The translations under genes were made by a program, and so were the position numbers. DNA of 64,000 nucleotides from NCBI GenBank assembly GCA_037102815.1, contig BTPP01000006.1:1612001-1676000 (forward strand). The letters are read 5' to 3'. The notes beneath the pieces were generated by a model, which did no database searches, had not been told where the DNA came from, and saw nothing but the letters and a program-made list of their open reading frames with translations. Shown one piece after another: positions 37,080-50,899 of this stretch. This DNA is from Neurospora intermedia. Taxonomy: Eukaryota > Ascomycota > Sordariomycetes > Sordariales > Sordariaceae. Within the stretch, counting starts at the first letter, position 1, and each line of letters opens with the position of its first letter.

Positions 37080-38840
37080 CGGACTTTATTTACTACCCCG
37101 AGCTAGAATATAACGATTATATCCGTATTAATTAAACCAATAGCGAGTTTAAGTCCGACTATATTAATTATAATTATAATATTCTTACTACTAATAATTA
37201 TAATAGTAACTATAACCCTACCGCTAGCCCGTCTATTAAGAGATAAAAGACTTCTATAGTCTATACTTAGAATATAGAAGCGCCTATATCTAATATTAAT
37301 AATACGCTAATTATCGACTATTTTAAATAAGCCTTAGAGAATTAGATTCAAAATTCTAAAACCCTCTCCAAAATACTTAATAACCCCGAATTCAAATACG
37401 TTTTTCTCTCTTTAATTCCTAGGACAATTCAACGACTTATAGGGGACGTATTATTAGAAATAGGTTTTCGAATACCCTTTTATAAATAGTTCGCTATTAA
37501 ATACTAGAGCCAAATTACTATAATTGTAATAGCATTATAAGTATTACTATATAATAAATATATTTCGTTTAATACCTAATTTTCTAATTAATATCAACTC
37601 CTAAGGATTAACGTTTATTATACTAATAAATATAGGGCGGCGAAGAACCACTTATTCGGTATCTACGAATTGGATATCGGATATAAACCTCTTAATATTG
37701 TATATACAATTCTAAAAGGGTTAGAAATATTCAGTCTCTTAACCGGCACCGGATTAAATAATTAACCTTAGTAAATCGGCTATATCCAATATAATAATAC
37801 TATAATTAACGGTTCGGTTATCTCACTTATTATTAAGAAATTAATTAATAAGGATAAAGATTTTATATAAAAGACGATACTTCGCTATATATAGTATATT
37901 AATTATACCTTCGATATTATAATAATAGCATTCCTAAAAGAAGAGTATTATAGTCTTCTACAATCCCTCTATAACGATAAATATCTAATAAGGATAGAGG
38001 TATATAAAGCGAATATATTAGAATAGTAGAAGAAGTATAATATAATTAGTAAATTATATAATATCGCTACTCTAGTATACTAATACCTAGCGTGCGTAAT
38101 GTAATTTAAAGTATATATACGCAACTATTTAAACGATTCCAATTAGGTTAACCGCCCAAATACCCCTACCTATCTCTATCCTACTATTATTAAGGGTAAG
38201 GGGTGTAATCCGTATAGTAATAAATCAACTTTATAGAAATTAATATTATATATAATCGATAGAGCGTTAAATTTAAAAATTATAATTAACGACTTTTATT
38301 TATAATTATATTATAAATATAACCCCAATATATATATCCCTATAAAAGATATATTAATGAACGAGGATTAGGCAATCCTCGCAATAATATAAGTAATATT
38401 AAAGATGCTATAGAAGACGGCCGAATTCCTTCGATAAAACGGTCCTAAATTTCTATATATTTATACTACCTTTCTAAATTTTATAAATTATCTTAAGGAG
38501 CGGCAAAAAATATTTAACAACCGGATTACCTCCGAAATATTTAATAGATCCGCCCCGACTATCTTTAATTATAATTTAAAAGTTATTAATATTATATTTA
38601 AATATTCAAATAGCCCTCGTCTCTTATTAAATATATATTTTCCTTACCCCGCCGGGCGTATTTAAAATACTAATATACGCCCGCCCATTCCTAATTTTAA
38701 TAATTAGGGCTATATATTTATCCGTTACTATTTTAATAATACTATTATTCAATTTAAATAATATATTAATTCAATCAACTACTCTCCTTTATATTAGATT
38801 ATTATAATCTTACACCTTCACTATAGAATAAGGTAGATCG
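37080..38840 (+). pseudogene. Long anonymous coding relic
   Basis: About 580 codons of protein-like + strand sequence with long open runs (for example NNPEFKYVFLSLIPRTIQRL, YRAAKNHLFGIYELDIGYK, NFINYLKERQKIFNNRITSE). The composition and length suggest a single ancestral protein, possibly a structural or nucleic-acid-binding protein of a mobile element. I see no reverse-transcriptase, integrase, transposase or helicase motif. Family unknown. Confidence 0.4.
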
Positions 38841-38844
38841 ATTA

Positions 38845-41800
38845 TAATATTAAACTATAGATTAATTAAAATAGAAAATATAGGTCGGCAATATTAGCTT
38901 AGAAGTAGAATTATAAATCTACCCTAAGGATATAGTATAGTTTCAATTTACTCGCCGGAATATACCCCCCCCCCAATCGTTCGCCCTATATTTATTAAAA
39001 ACCCTTATAATAGAAATTTCGTAAGCAATTAATATAGTTAATACTAAAATAATACTACCCGCTTACCCCTATTAATTCCCTTCTAAAACAAATTAGGTCT
39101 CTATATTCGAGGGGTATTTAAATTAAATAAACCCGTAGACAATATAAAAGTATATTAATAATAGTCGGAAAATAGTTAATTCTACCCCTTAGTATTAAGG
39201 ATAGCCTATAATTATCTTTCAATCCCTTTTATATATAACGAGGGCGAGAGGGAGTTTAATTTAATAAAATAAATATTAGAATTATAACGCTTTAATATTA
39301 ATTATATAATAATTAATATTTTATTTAGTATAAAGGTTTAGTATTACTATAATTTAATTTAAAGATATAAAAGCCGTTTAAACGATTTATATATTTCTCG
39401 TCCCATTATTTAACTATTTATTTTTATCCCTTATATAATTTTATAAATTAAAGTTACGCGGGGTTCTAATCGGTTATTGGCCGTTAGAAGGTAGGAAGTA
39501 GCTATTAGAATTAATATCGGTCCTAAACGGTGTAATATATATAAGGTCGATAATATAAGTATTAATTAAAGCGATTTTATTAAAAGTTAATATTTATTTA
39601 TCCAATTTAAAAGAGTAAAAGGAAACTCTTATCTAATTATTCGTTATATTACTTCTCAATATACTTCTTCTAGGAATATTCTTCCTTAAAGAATTTAATA
39701 TATTCGGGTACCTTATACTTCTACTTATTTTCATCTTCCTACTTAATATATTTAACAAATTTATTATTAATAGTATCCTTAACCGGCTTACCGCCCAACT
39801 TTCTAATATTAATTATATTAAGCTTAAGGATTTATATAATCTTATCCTCGAAGGTCTTAACCCAATTATACGCCCGCTATAGCTATTATTCAATTTTAGA
39901 AAACGTACGGAATTTATATTTACCCTCAGGCGCCTTTTTAAATATATTAATATATATTGCAATTCGCATTTTATTACTAGGATATATATTGGGCTTGGAT
40001 TAATATCTTTAATATATCCTTACTTCGCTATCTTAAAGCCCTTATACCCTTTATTACCTCTAAATTCAATATTAGATCGAAGTAAATACCTTTTATAACC
40101 TATATTCTTATTTAGTAGCTCTCAATTAGAATCGGGTTCTTTATTCGTCCTAACTTACTTCCTTAACGCGTTAGGTATAAATAAATACCTTCGTTTCTCT
40201 CGTAATACTTATATTATTATTATTCTTTCCGTATATATTATATTTAAATAAGCGTTCGTAATCCTTTCTATTCTAATATTTCTATTAGTTTTATTTCTTA
40301 TAAATTTTAATATTAAATATTAATAAATACTTATATTATTATTTAACAAAACCTTCTAATTTTAAATAATTACTATAGAAATTAGTTTATTATAGTATAC
40401 TTATTCTTAAGTAATTATTAGTACAAATCTAATAGAATAATAGAAAAGGGCTCTTACCGATTTTTAAGTAATAATATTACTATTTATTTTTTAATTGTAG
40501 GATTATTATATTATATAGGACGTTAATACTCTTATAAACGACAAGTCAAAAACTAAGTATAGAGTATATTAATAGTTTAAAATCGATTTTATTATAATTT
40601 TCCTAATTAGCCGCTTTTATACTAACTGCCTAATAGGTTAGAATAACCTAGTAAATAACCGTCTACCTAATATCGAAATTAATAATTAGCCGGATTATAA
40701 TAAAGCGCTTTACTTTTTTAGAACTAATACTACTTTAACATTTACTGACTATATATTTATAAGTCTAGCTAAAATAGAAACCAAGCCGAATTAAGTATAG
40801 TTATTCTAAGTATTATACTAACCTAATCTTATAGAATACCGGACTCTCCTTTAAATTACTATTATAATTTTTAATAAAATTATAAATAAAAATAATTAAA
40901 TAAAGTATATAGATAATTAACCGGGTGTCTAATTTATAAAAGAGGGTAAATCGATAGTAATAATACTAAGTATACTATAAAATTAAAAGAGGTATAGTTA
41001 GGGTATAGTATAGTAAATACCTCTATAATAGAGAATATACGACTTTAACCTCCTAATACCTAAATAATTTATAGTAAATACCTACCGAGAGTATAATACC
41101 TTCCTACCTATCTATTCGCTTTTTTTTAACCTCCTTTATAAATATAAAGTATTTAGCCAATTAGGGAGTAGGTCCGTTATTACAAACAACCCAAATTTAC
41201 TTAAAGATATAATTAAGTCCGAAAATAATACTATTAATAACTTTATCTTATATATATATAGCGATATATATATAAATTAGGGTCTTAGCCTCCTTAGTCC
41301 TTATAGTGGGAGTAGGCTCGGAAGGTTTTATATCTACTATAATTATAATATTAAATAGGAATAATTTAATACTTATAGTATATAAAATAGTAATACAACG
41401 GTTAGAATACAGCTAATTACTTATAATTAGCATCCTACATCTATTTTTATATTCGTTAGTAATTATAATATTAACGTTCCGAACGGGGGTTTTAAATTTA
41501 ATTAAAGGGTAAGTTTAATAGTCCTCAAATAATTTATTATAAATATTAAAATATATTAGAAAGTACTTTAGGCTATTTATTATTTACTTATTTACTATTA
41601 CCTACTTAATTAATTAATAGAATTATCCTAGCTTAATATTCAAAAGAGAGTGTTTTAATAAATCCTCGATAATATAGTAGTATTATAACCCAGCACTATA
41701 ATTACCTAGAATATACTAAATAGGGTTACATAATCGTACGCCGCATATATAATATATACTATAATAACTAAATAGTACTTAGTACGTACATATATACTTA

Positions 41801-42295
41801 CCTCTACCTAAAGTATTTATAACGATTCGAATATAGGCAGTCGAAGGTCGGCCCTATAGTATAGAATTTAATTAAAAATTATAAATCAATCCGAATTAGT
41901 CTTGTAAAAATAGGTAATTAGAAATAAAATAAATATAGAAATAGGATTACCCCCCCTTTTATTTTATCCCTTCTACCTAAATTAGGAATAAGAATACTAC
42001 GGCGATTAATACAATACTAGTAGGGAGAATTCATTTATTATATTCTATTAGTATAAGTATTTAAAAATAGAAAGGGAATTAGTAAGTATATTAACCCTTC
42101 TTATTAAATAATACTAATAGTCCTATATTATAAATTATAAATTCCGTTAATACTTATTATTAGTATTTATAATTACAATTAGTACGTAATAAATAGTTAT
42201 AATAGCAATAATAAAATAGGAATAGGTAGTAATAGTAATTAAATTAACTAAAAAACTAATATTAAATAAGGAATTACTAATATCAAATAATAATA
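38845..42295. other. RIP-degraded repeat, nothing firmly recognised
   Basis: Mutated AT-rich DNA. A GC-richer stretch at 39360-39545 (GCCGTTAGAAGGTAGGAAGTAG) looks like the end of some repeat, but no second copy was found. Confidence 0.4.
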
Positions 42296-42299
42296 TTAC

Positions 42300-43560
42300 A
42301 GAGGGTATAATAAAGAGGTAATTTAATAATATAGATTAGAATAGATATAATCTAGAAATAGGGTACTAAAGTAAGAATTATATTCTAAAGGGTAAAGGGA
42401 GTAAAATACCTCTAAATAATATAATATTATCGTTAAAGTATATAGATAAAATATTTTATTCCTATTATACCTATTATCCTTATTACCCTTATCCGTATTA
42501 TTTCTATTAAATTTATTTTTCTCTTTATATATCTTTATCGAAGGATTCATCTATACTCCTATTCTCAAAGTTAGTACTAGAATAGGTAAAAAGACGGACG
42601 ATACTCTTATAATATTTATTTATACCGAATTTTATAATTAGGGAGCCTTTACCCAATATATTACTATTAATAATATTAATTAGGTTATTAATATTCCGCT
42701 TTTAATTAACCTCCTATATAGCTGATTTTAATATATTTACCTCCTTTTATAAATTCTTAATATCCTTACTTATCCTATTGAAACGAGTTTTAATAATAGT
42801 ATATTTTCGAAAATTAATATTAGTAGATAAAATTAGAGGAAGGACAATCGGGAGGATAGGGTTACTAAAAATCGGAGTAGTAGGATTAAAGATCGGAGCA
42901 ATAGGAGGGCGAATAATATTATAACGGTCGGAGATTATAAGTATTTTTTACCTAAAATATTAATCGAAATATTTATTAAAATAATATAGTATAATTAAAT
43001 AATATCCGCCGTAAATATAATAATAATAAAAAGAATAATTATTAAAATAAATAATTAAATAATAGGAAGGGGCGGGAATATAAATAAACTATTTACTATA
43101 GTACTATTCCTAAATTAATTAGATACGTAAAGGGAGGTAAAGTATCTAATATATTATTATAATTCTTACGGGTTTAATAATCGGCGGGGATATTGCTAAT
43201 ATTCTATAAATTAAAATATATTCTATAAACGACAATACAATTTAAATCGTAAATAATCTTCTACCTTCTATATTCGAAATATTTCTTACTTTTTACTATT
43301 ATATCCTCAATATAATAGTAGCCATTTTTTATACAATTAAAGCAGGGGTTAACGTAGGGCGGGCCTTATATTTTACTACTACTACTATTAATACTATTAT
43401 TACCTTCCTTATTATCCTCGTTAAGGATATCGCTCTAAATAGTACGATTATTATCCGTATTAATTTCGCTATTAATAATACTCTAAAAGTAAATAATATT
43501 ATTAATATATTACGAATATTATATTAAACGACTACAAAATTATAAATATATAATCTTTCT
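42300..43560 (-). pseudogene. Coding relic with Cys-rich motif and coiled coil
   Basis: On the minus strand a protein-like sequence runs from an Asp/Asn/Ser-rich N-terminal part (about 43.5-43.4 kb), through a Cys-rich motif beginning CFNCIKNG near 43.34 kb and continuing with a YRRQK-type basic stretch, to a Pro/Ile-rich part near 42.9 kb and a heptad-like segment, ISKDIKNLQKEVNILKSAI, near 42.76-42.70 kb. Zinc-binding motif plus coiled coil recalls fungal zinc-cluster proteins and also nucleic-acid-binding proteins of mobile elements. I cannot decide between them. The 75-codon frame at 42323-42550 is an alternate phase of its end. Confidence 0.4.
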
Positions 43561-43936
43561 CTTTTTTACTAATAAAGGGGCAATATCGGCGTACTTCTAA
43601 ATATATAATAGAAGGTAAATATTGCCCGGAGGTTTAAATAGTAGAAAAGGATAAAAAGTAACTAAAATACTAAGGGGGTTAAATTAGTAATATTTAAAGG
43701 TACCGGAGGTAATTAATAACCTACCTAATATAGGGATAAAGGTAATTAGAAGGGTAGGCGATTTTAAAAGTATTAATACTACTTAGTACAACGAATATTA
43801 ATTAAATTAATTAATTACGTCGGTTATTCGCTACTTACTTAGTATAGTATAATTTAATTTAAAGAAGAAAAAGTAAAATAAAAGGAGGGAAGCTTAAAAA
43901 AAAAAGAAGAAGGAAAGAAGAAGAAGAAGTACTTAT

Positions 43937-44137
43937 TCAAATAAAGGAAGTATAACCGTAAGCCCGTAATACGCTAATATATATACTAAGGTAGGCAATA
44001 ACAATATAAAAGTTCAGATAATAAATAAATAAATTATATATTAAATATATATTAACTATTAATATAGAGAAATATATTCTCAAACCGAATATATATAGCC
44101 GAATCGGCTCGTAATAACCGTATATTCCAATTATCAC
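43937..44137 (-). other. Open but low-complexity frame inside a repeat
   Basis: A 66-codon Ile/Tyr-rich minus-strand frame without an ATG-supported gene structure. It overlaps the palindromic repeat at 44097-44109, so it is most likely chance open sequence. Confidence 0.3.
44097..44109. repeat. Dispersed repeat family 2 copy, AGCCGAATCGGCT
   Basis: Palindromic word flanked by TATATAT. The minus strand continues with AATATATTTCTCTATATTAA, matching AATATATTTCTCTATAGGTT next to the copy at 61801. Confidence 0.65.
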
Positions 44138-45125
44138 TAAAACTTTATATATTTAACCAAATCCTATAACGGACGTCCGTTACTTATACAATTCAATAAA
44201 TCTATTCTATTAAATTAATATTCGGGTTCGAATTTCTATATATAGCAATAATATTCTCGTTATTAATAGTAGCGACCTAAGGTAGTAAATTATTAATATA
44301 ATTTTAATATAATAAGGCTATAATATTTAAATATCCCGGGAATAGCGTATATATTATCGAAACCGGATAAATAATAAAAATAAAATATAAAGGTAAATAA
44401 ATTAAGGTAAATAGAGATAAAAAATCCTTAACTAATTTAGCTACCTACCTCTACCTATAATCCGGTAGAGTTAGATTAGTATATAATTAAATCGCCCAAT
44501 AAATTAATTAATATATCGAATAACGATTTTAATAAGGGTATTTAAAAGTACGTAAGGCTCGCCAATATAATATTACTACCTATTTCTTACTATTGTCCCT
44601 ATAACTAAACCTCTTATATTATAAATATTAGAACTTATATAATTACCCCCCGCGACCGGCATCTATTAAATAATAACCTATATACTCTTTTACCTATATA
44701 TACTTATTATATTCCAATTAACTATTAAAGCTAAATACTATTATATTCCTTTCCCTCTTACTACCCAAATATACTTTAAAATATATTATCCTTTACTTAA
44801 TTATAGTAAGTATTATATTAATTAAATATATTAAAGTATATTTAGGACCTATAATATTTTAACGACTTAAATAGGGCCTTTATATATTTAATATAATTAT
44901 AGTCGTCCGTACCTATACTTTTACTATATATTAAAACTCTCTCACCTTCAAATTATTTCCCTACCTATACCCTTCTTCCCCTACCCTCCTCTCTCAATAT
45001 CCGTTCGCCAATCTATAATTTACTAACCTACTATATAAATCTTTAATTACCTAAAAAACTATCCGTTCTATATTTATAATTAACGAATAATAACCTTTAA
45101 TATTAATTATACTATTATACCTCTT
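44110..45125. other. RIP-degraded sequence, nothing recognised
   Basis: Mutated AT-rich DNA without recognisable domain or repeat. Confidence 0.4.
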
Positions 45126-45129
45126 CCTT

Positions 45130-46240
45130 TAATTTTTAACTCTAGCCCCGAAACTCCTACTAATAAAGGTCGCGGACAATTACCTAATAGATCGTCCTAC
45201 TACCCTTTATTAAAAAAGCGCAAGATTATAAATAAATATATATATTTAATAAGTTTATTAATAATTTAATTAAAATACCCGGTATATTAGATATATTATA
45301 ATAATAATAACAATTAGTACGGCGATATTACTAATAACGACCTTTTCCTTAATAATAATAATAATGCGAGAATCGATGATATTATAAACGAAAATCCTAT
45401 TCTACTTCGTAGCCCGCCCTTTACCTACCTATATACCCTATACCTCTCTACTGAACGTACTTATTATTTATAATTCAATCTTAGCCCGGGGGCTATTTAT
45501 TACTTCGATTATTAAAAGTATAAGAAGGGTTACTACTTCGCCCCCCCCGTCCTTCTTCGTATTTGGAAAAAGTAGGTTAAAGTTAGCAAACCCTTGTCGG
45601 ATCGTCCCTATATTAATTTTACTAATAATAATACTATTTTTCGAATTCTAATACACTTAACTTCCAATAGTTTTACTAACTAATATATCCCTAACCTTTA
45701 TATTATTTATTCTTTAATATAAAATATAAAATATATATAGTATTAATAGTATTTATTATAATATAGGTTCTATATTAATTAAATACTAGCTAGTATCTAA
45801 TACCTAACTACTATTATTAAAACTCCTATTATAATTCTAATTATATTACCCTCGCCCGCGCTTATTTTACCCCCTACGGCCTTCAACCTACAAACGGCTC
45901 TTATTACTACTACTCTAAATTCCGTCCCCTTTCCCTATTATACGCCTATACCTATATATATTTATAACCCAAAGTTTAACCCTATACTTCCTATTAATAA
46001 AGCTATAATTTGGGATCTTCTAAATCAATTTAAGAATTTACAATCGGAGGTTGCTATATTAAAGGAGAAAGAGCGGAAAAGGGAGAGTAAAGAGAAGAAG
46101 AAGAAGGAATTAAACGCCCTTTTATTTATTAATATAGGTAGTAAAAAGCTTCTTCTTTATATTATCTATTAAAATAGGAATTAGTAGTAGTAATAGTAGG
46201 AAAATAAGGATAGTTATATAGGATATAATTTATAAAAGTA
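45130..46240 (+). pseudogene. Coding relic with a strong coiled-coil segment
   Basis: A + strand protein-like stretch: a Tyr/Phe-containing part (YYFDYQKYKKGYYFAPP-like) near 45.5 kb, a Pro-rich part near 45.85-45.98 kb, then a heptad-rich, highly charged segment beginning near 46.01 kb (DLLNQFKNLQSEVAILKEKE, then an uninterrupted Lys/Glu/Arg run). The final coiled coil is open for over 40 codons. The domain order resembles nucleic-acid-binding proteins of mobile elements, but no diagnostic motif is present. Confidence 0.4.
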
Positions 46241-46244
46241 AATA

Positions 46245-49200
46245 CTCCTCTTTATTTTTATAAAGGTATTTAAATACCCCCTTTCTATATTATTTTAAGG
46301 CTTTTAAAATATATATTACTATTTATTTATATTAAAAACGTTATAGTACTATAGAACTAATTGTAGTAATTCCCCAAATTATAAGGACGACGCCCGGTTA
46401 TTATTAGCGATTCGTTCTATTATAATAATTATAATTATAATAGGGGTACCTATCTACCTTTATTTTTAGTATTTATAGTATCGATAGTAAAATAACAATT
46501 ACCTAAATTATTAATAATCCCTTACTAAATTAAACTAAGGTACTTATATATATATTTCTATAATTTATTACCTACTATTTAACTATACTTATACTACCTT
46601 ATAAATATATTAGAAAATACGAATTCTTCCTCCTATAGTAATAAAATATATTATTCGAAATTACTATAATATATTTATATATTATCTATTCTATTCTATT
46701 TAATTTAAAGATAAAGTATTTAATCGTCGGTTGCCAATCGCTATACTGTTTATTTAAATTTATTAACGCTAACGACCTTAACCCGGCCGTTTACGAAATA
46801 CTATATACTTCTACCTTTAATTCTATAAATATAAATTATTGTAATTAATAAATAGATTTCTAATTGCCCTAATATTAATTTACTATCTTTATCCCGGAAG
46901 ATAAATATATCTCCTACTCCAAATACTTCGTTTAGTTCGTTAAAAAGAAAGCTACTTTCGAAGTTAAGACCGCCCTTAAAGTTAATAAGGCTAATAAGAA
47001 TATTATTAAAAATAAAAAGAAGGCTAATATTAAACCCCTCAAATAGAACGAAACTAAGGAATTTATTATTAAATCCGCCGGTAAAAAATAGTATAAAGGT
47101 AAGTAGAAAGTTATTTAAATAAATCTTTGAAATCGGCCAGAGTTTCGTCGAATCCGAATAAATAAGGGGGAAGGGGGGGGGGGGAGGGGGGGGGTACTAA
47201 AATAAACTAATATAATAATAATAATATTTATATTCCCTAACTATTAATATTTATAGCGCCTTATCGGTATAAGGTCCTTCTTTAAATTCTCTAGGAAGGA
47301 GAACCGTATAACGTTAAACGCTATTAAATAAAAATCTCTAGCTCTATTTCGGTTGTAAACTATTTATACTACTCCTACTTTACTTCCTACTATAATAATT
47401 CCCCTCTATTACTATAATAAAAAGATATCGTCTCTCCTTATATATATTAAACCCCAATACTATCTACTAATACCGTCCGTACCCTTACTTCCCCGCCGGT
47501 ATAAATTATATATATAGTAATATATTAATAGTAAAATATCTATTTCTTATTTTAATATATAAAATTAATCTAAAGTACTACCCTTCTAATTATTATAATA
47601 TATAAAATAGGGAGTTAAAAATATAGACCTATTGCCGAACGTATTCGAAAGATTATAAATCGTATTAAAAGTTCGCCTACAATAGTAATAATATAGGGGA
47701 CGTACTATTATTTATAAATACCTATTAACTATATCTATACAAATAAATAATAGGGTTTATATAATTCGATAGCGAATATTAGATTATTATTATTTATATA
47801 AATAAATTTTCCCTTAGAATATTATCGATATTCTAAATATAATATCTTCCTACTTAACCCTATATATAGCCTTATAATACCCTAATCCTATAATTTCCAA
47901 TAAATATCAATACCTAATCCTTATTTTAGTAATAAATATATACTAGCCTTATAGTAACGCAACTATTATATAGCTAAATAATAGCAGCCTAAATACTATA
48001 CTAAGAAATAATAAAGGGTATATATACCGAACCTCTTATATATTTCGTAGTTAATTAATAAAATATAGAATATAATACTACTATAATAGGATAATTAAAG
48101 TAAATAAAAGAAGGGAAAAAAAAAAAAAAAAGGAAGGGTATTAGGTAGGCGCCTCTAAATACTTCTAATTCGACGGTTCTACTACTACCCATTTAACGAA
48201 ATATAAGTATAATAATTACTTTAAACTAGGTAGTAGTATTATCCTTATAAATTATAAAACCTAAACCTTATTTTATAAATATAATTCTATTGTAATCCTC
48301 CCTCAATTTAATATTATCCTCTCCTATTATTAACTACGCCTATATCTAAGGTAGGGGGTATTATATACCTACGGGGAATTATACAATTATAGAGATAGGC
48401 GTAAAATAATCAATATTAAATCCTATTATATATTTAAAGGATTTATATATTATATTAAATATTCTATTATTAACCTAAGTACGGACGAAAATCCTTAAAA
48501 TAATTTAATATTAATAGAAGAAAGAATAAAAATTAAATTAAGAAACAAAATCTTTCGGCATTTATAGTAGTTTCTATAGTATTAAATATTTCTAATTTAA
48601 TTACTTTATATTTAAAATATATCGGATATTATAATTATTATTTCTAAATAATACCCATCTTCCGTACAATTTATTATTATTAAATAAGGTTGAGCCGGGG
48701 TACGTATACGGGAATATATAATTAACTATATATATACTATTAAAGCGAAGGTATATTAGGAAGGTATAACTAAGGACTCTCTTACTCCTTATACTATATA
48801 ATAAATTAATAGACCTATTAAGGCGGATATAGTATTGAATCTACGCAAAAGGGTTAATATATTTACAATATTAATAGACTTAGTACTATACTTTATACTA
48901 TAATATATATAATAAAAACTCCTCTATAATAATAACCGGCGGACGATTATACTTTCTAAAATACTTATTATAAAATTATATATATTATATCGCCGCTTAT
49001 AATAAAAATACTTCGTATAGGATATTTACTGGATATAGCAAAATTATTTATTAAATATTGAAGGTAAATTATATTAGAATTAAATCGTTTATAATTCTAA
49101 ATAAGGGTATACGGATAATAAATAATTAAATTAAATCCTCTTAATCCCGCATCCCAACTTAATATAAAATCCTAACCTACATCTACGTACCGTCCGGGGT

Positions 49201-50855
49201 AAATATAGTATTAATAAGTAAGAGGATTTTATAGTAATTATTTAATCGAATTTTAGCCGGAGAATTTACCTTATAGGTTCGAAAGGAAGCTACTTAAATA
49301 AGGTATTTAGGAAAAATAAAATATATTAATACCTCTAAATATTAGGCTTACTAGGGTTAAATATAATAAATTATTTCTTTTACCCTAAAGAAAAAAGGAA
49401 TACCGTTTAGTAGGCTATTCTAAATTAAATATTAATTATAAAGTAATAATATACCAAAGGGAATATAACGGAGGAAATAATTAATATTTATTATTACTCT
49501 AAATAATTTATTATAATTATAATAACCTAAGAGGAGCTGGAGGTAAAATATAATTATAGGCCTATTGAGAGAGATTTAAATATAGTATTTAGAGAAGGTT
49601 AGAATATATTTAGAAAAGTCGAAATTATAATCGAAATAAAGGAAGATAGCCTTTAATTTAAGTAGGGAAGTATATATCCAATAGAAATAGAATAGGGAAA
49701 AATAAAGGTACCGAATAGAAGGAATATTAACTTTCCGGAGGAAAAAATTAAAGAGATTATTATATTATAGGACCTACGATTATAATTTTCGTAGAAATAT
49801 CGGGTATTAAAGTTAATAAAGGAAGAGAAAAAAGAATTAGGAAGAGGAAGGGGAGAGGTAGATTTATATACTTCGGAAATTATTAATCTATTATTAGAAG
49901 TTAAGGTAGAATTACAATTGTAAAAGAGTAGGTACCTATATTCCTAAGACTACTATTTATTCTAATTCTATAGCGATATTTAATTTAATTGAAAGTTTCC
50001 TCTTATTTAAACGTTTTATCCTTTCACCGAATATATATACCCTTATATTCGGTACCCCCAAAATAGGAAGTAAATTAATTTAAATAAATATAATAATCGA
50101 AGGGTATTTCTAATAATTATAATTTATAGTATAAGAAGGCTATTAATTAATTATTAATAAATTAGTTATTATTAATTAAACGGAAACCTTCTCCTCTTTA
50201 TTATTCCGTACTACTACTTAATTCTTCTTCTTTTATTTATAATTAAACTTCTTCAATTCCTATTCCTATATAAAGACCCAACTTCAAAACCTATTAAAAT
50301 ATTTAAATAATAATAGTTTAATTATATATTTTATTTAATACGCCTTCTATATAACCCCCCTAATACTAATATAGGGAATTATAATAGAAGAAGGTCTAAT
50401 TAAAATAAAAAAATAAGGGAACTAACGACGAAAACCGTACCTAATTAAATTAAAAGTAATACTTCCGGATTCTAAGCTTCCTAAATAAATTCTAATAGTA
50501 CTTTAATAACCGAAGGTTCTTTAATAATAGAGGGAAAAGCTACATAGACCGACCTAGTTGTCTATTTATTATATTAAATAATTAGAGGAAACGTTATATT
50601 AATATTATAATACAAATAGTAGATTAAAGGAAATTAGAAGGAATAAATCTATTTTTAGAAAGGTATAATAAAATTAAATTAAGTATATAGAGGTAGGTAT
50701 TTATAAAAGCCCTCCTTCTAATACTAAGTACTTACCTCCTTTCAATTAAAATTAAAAGGAAACGTAGGTAAGTAAGGAGGCAGGCGAATTAAAGATACTA
50801 CGAACCGAAAGAATAATAGAAATATTTACTTATTTAAACCCTATATTAAAACCCC
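46245..50855. other. RIP-degraded repeats, nothing firmly recognised
   Basis: Mutated AT-rich DNA. A Lys-rich coding-like piece lies at about 46.9-47.1 kb (for example KKKATFEVKTALKVNKANK). G-rich runs occur at 47165-47193. No known domain. Confidence 0.4.
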
Positions 50856-50899
50856 CAATCCCGAACATACATATATATATAGAAATATATATACTAATT

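Noticed and set aside
39360-39545. Long terminal repeat of a retroelement
   Set aside because: The composition and a possible TG-like end looked suggestive, but no second copy was found in the window.
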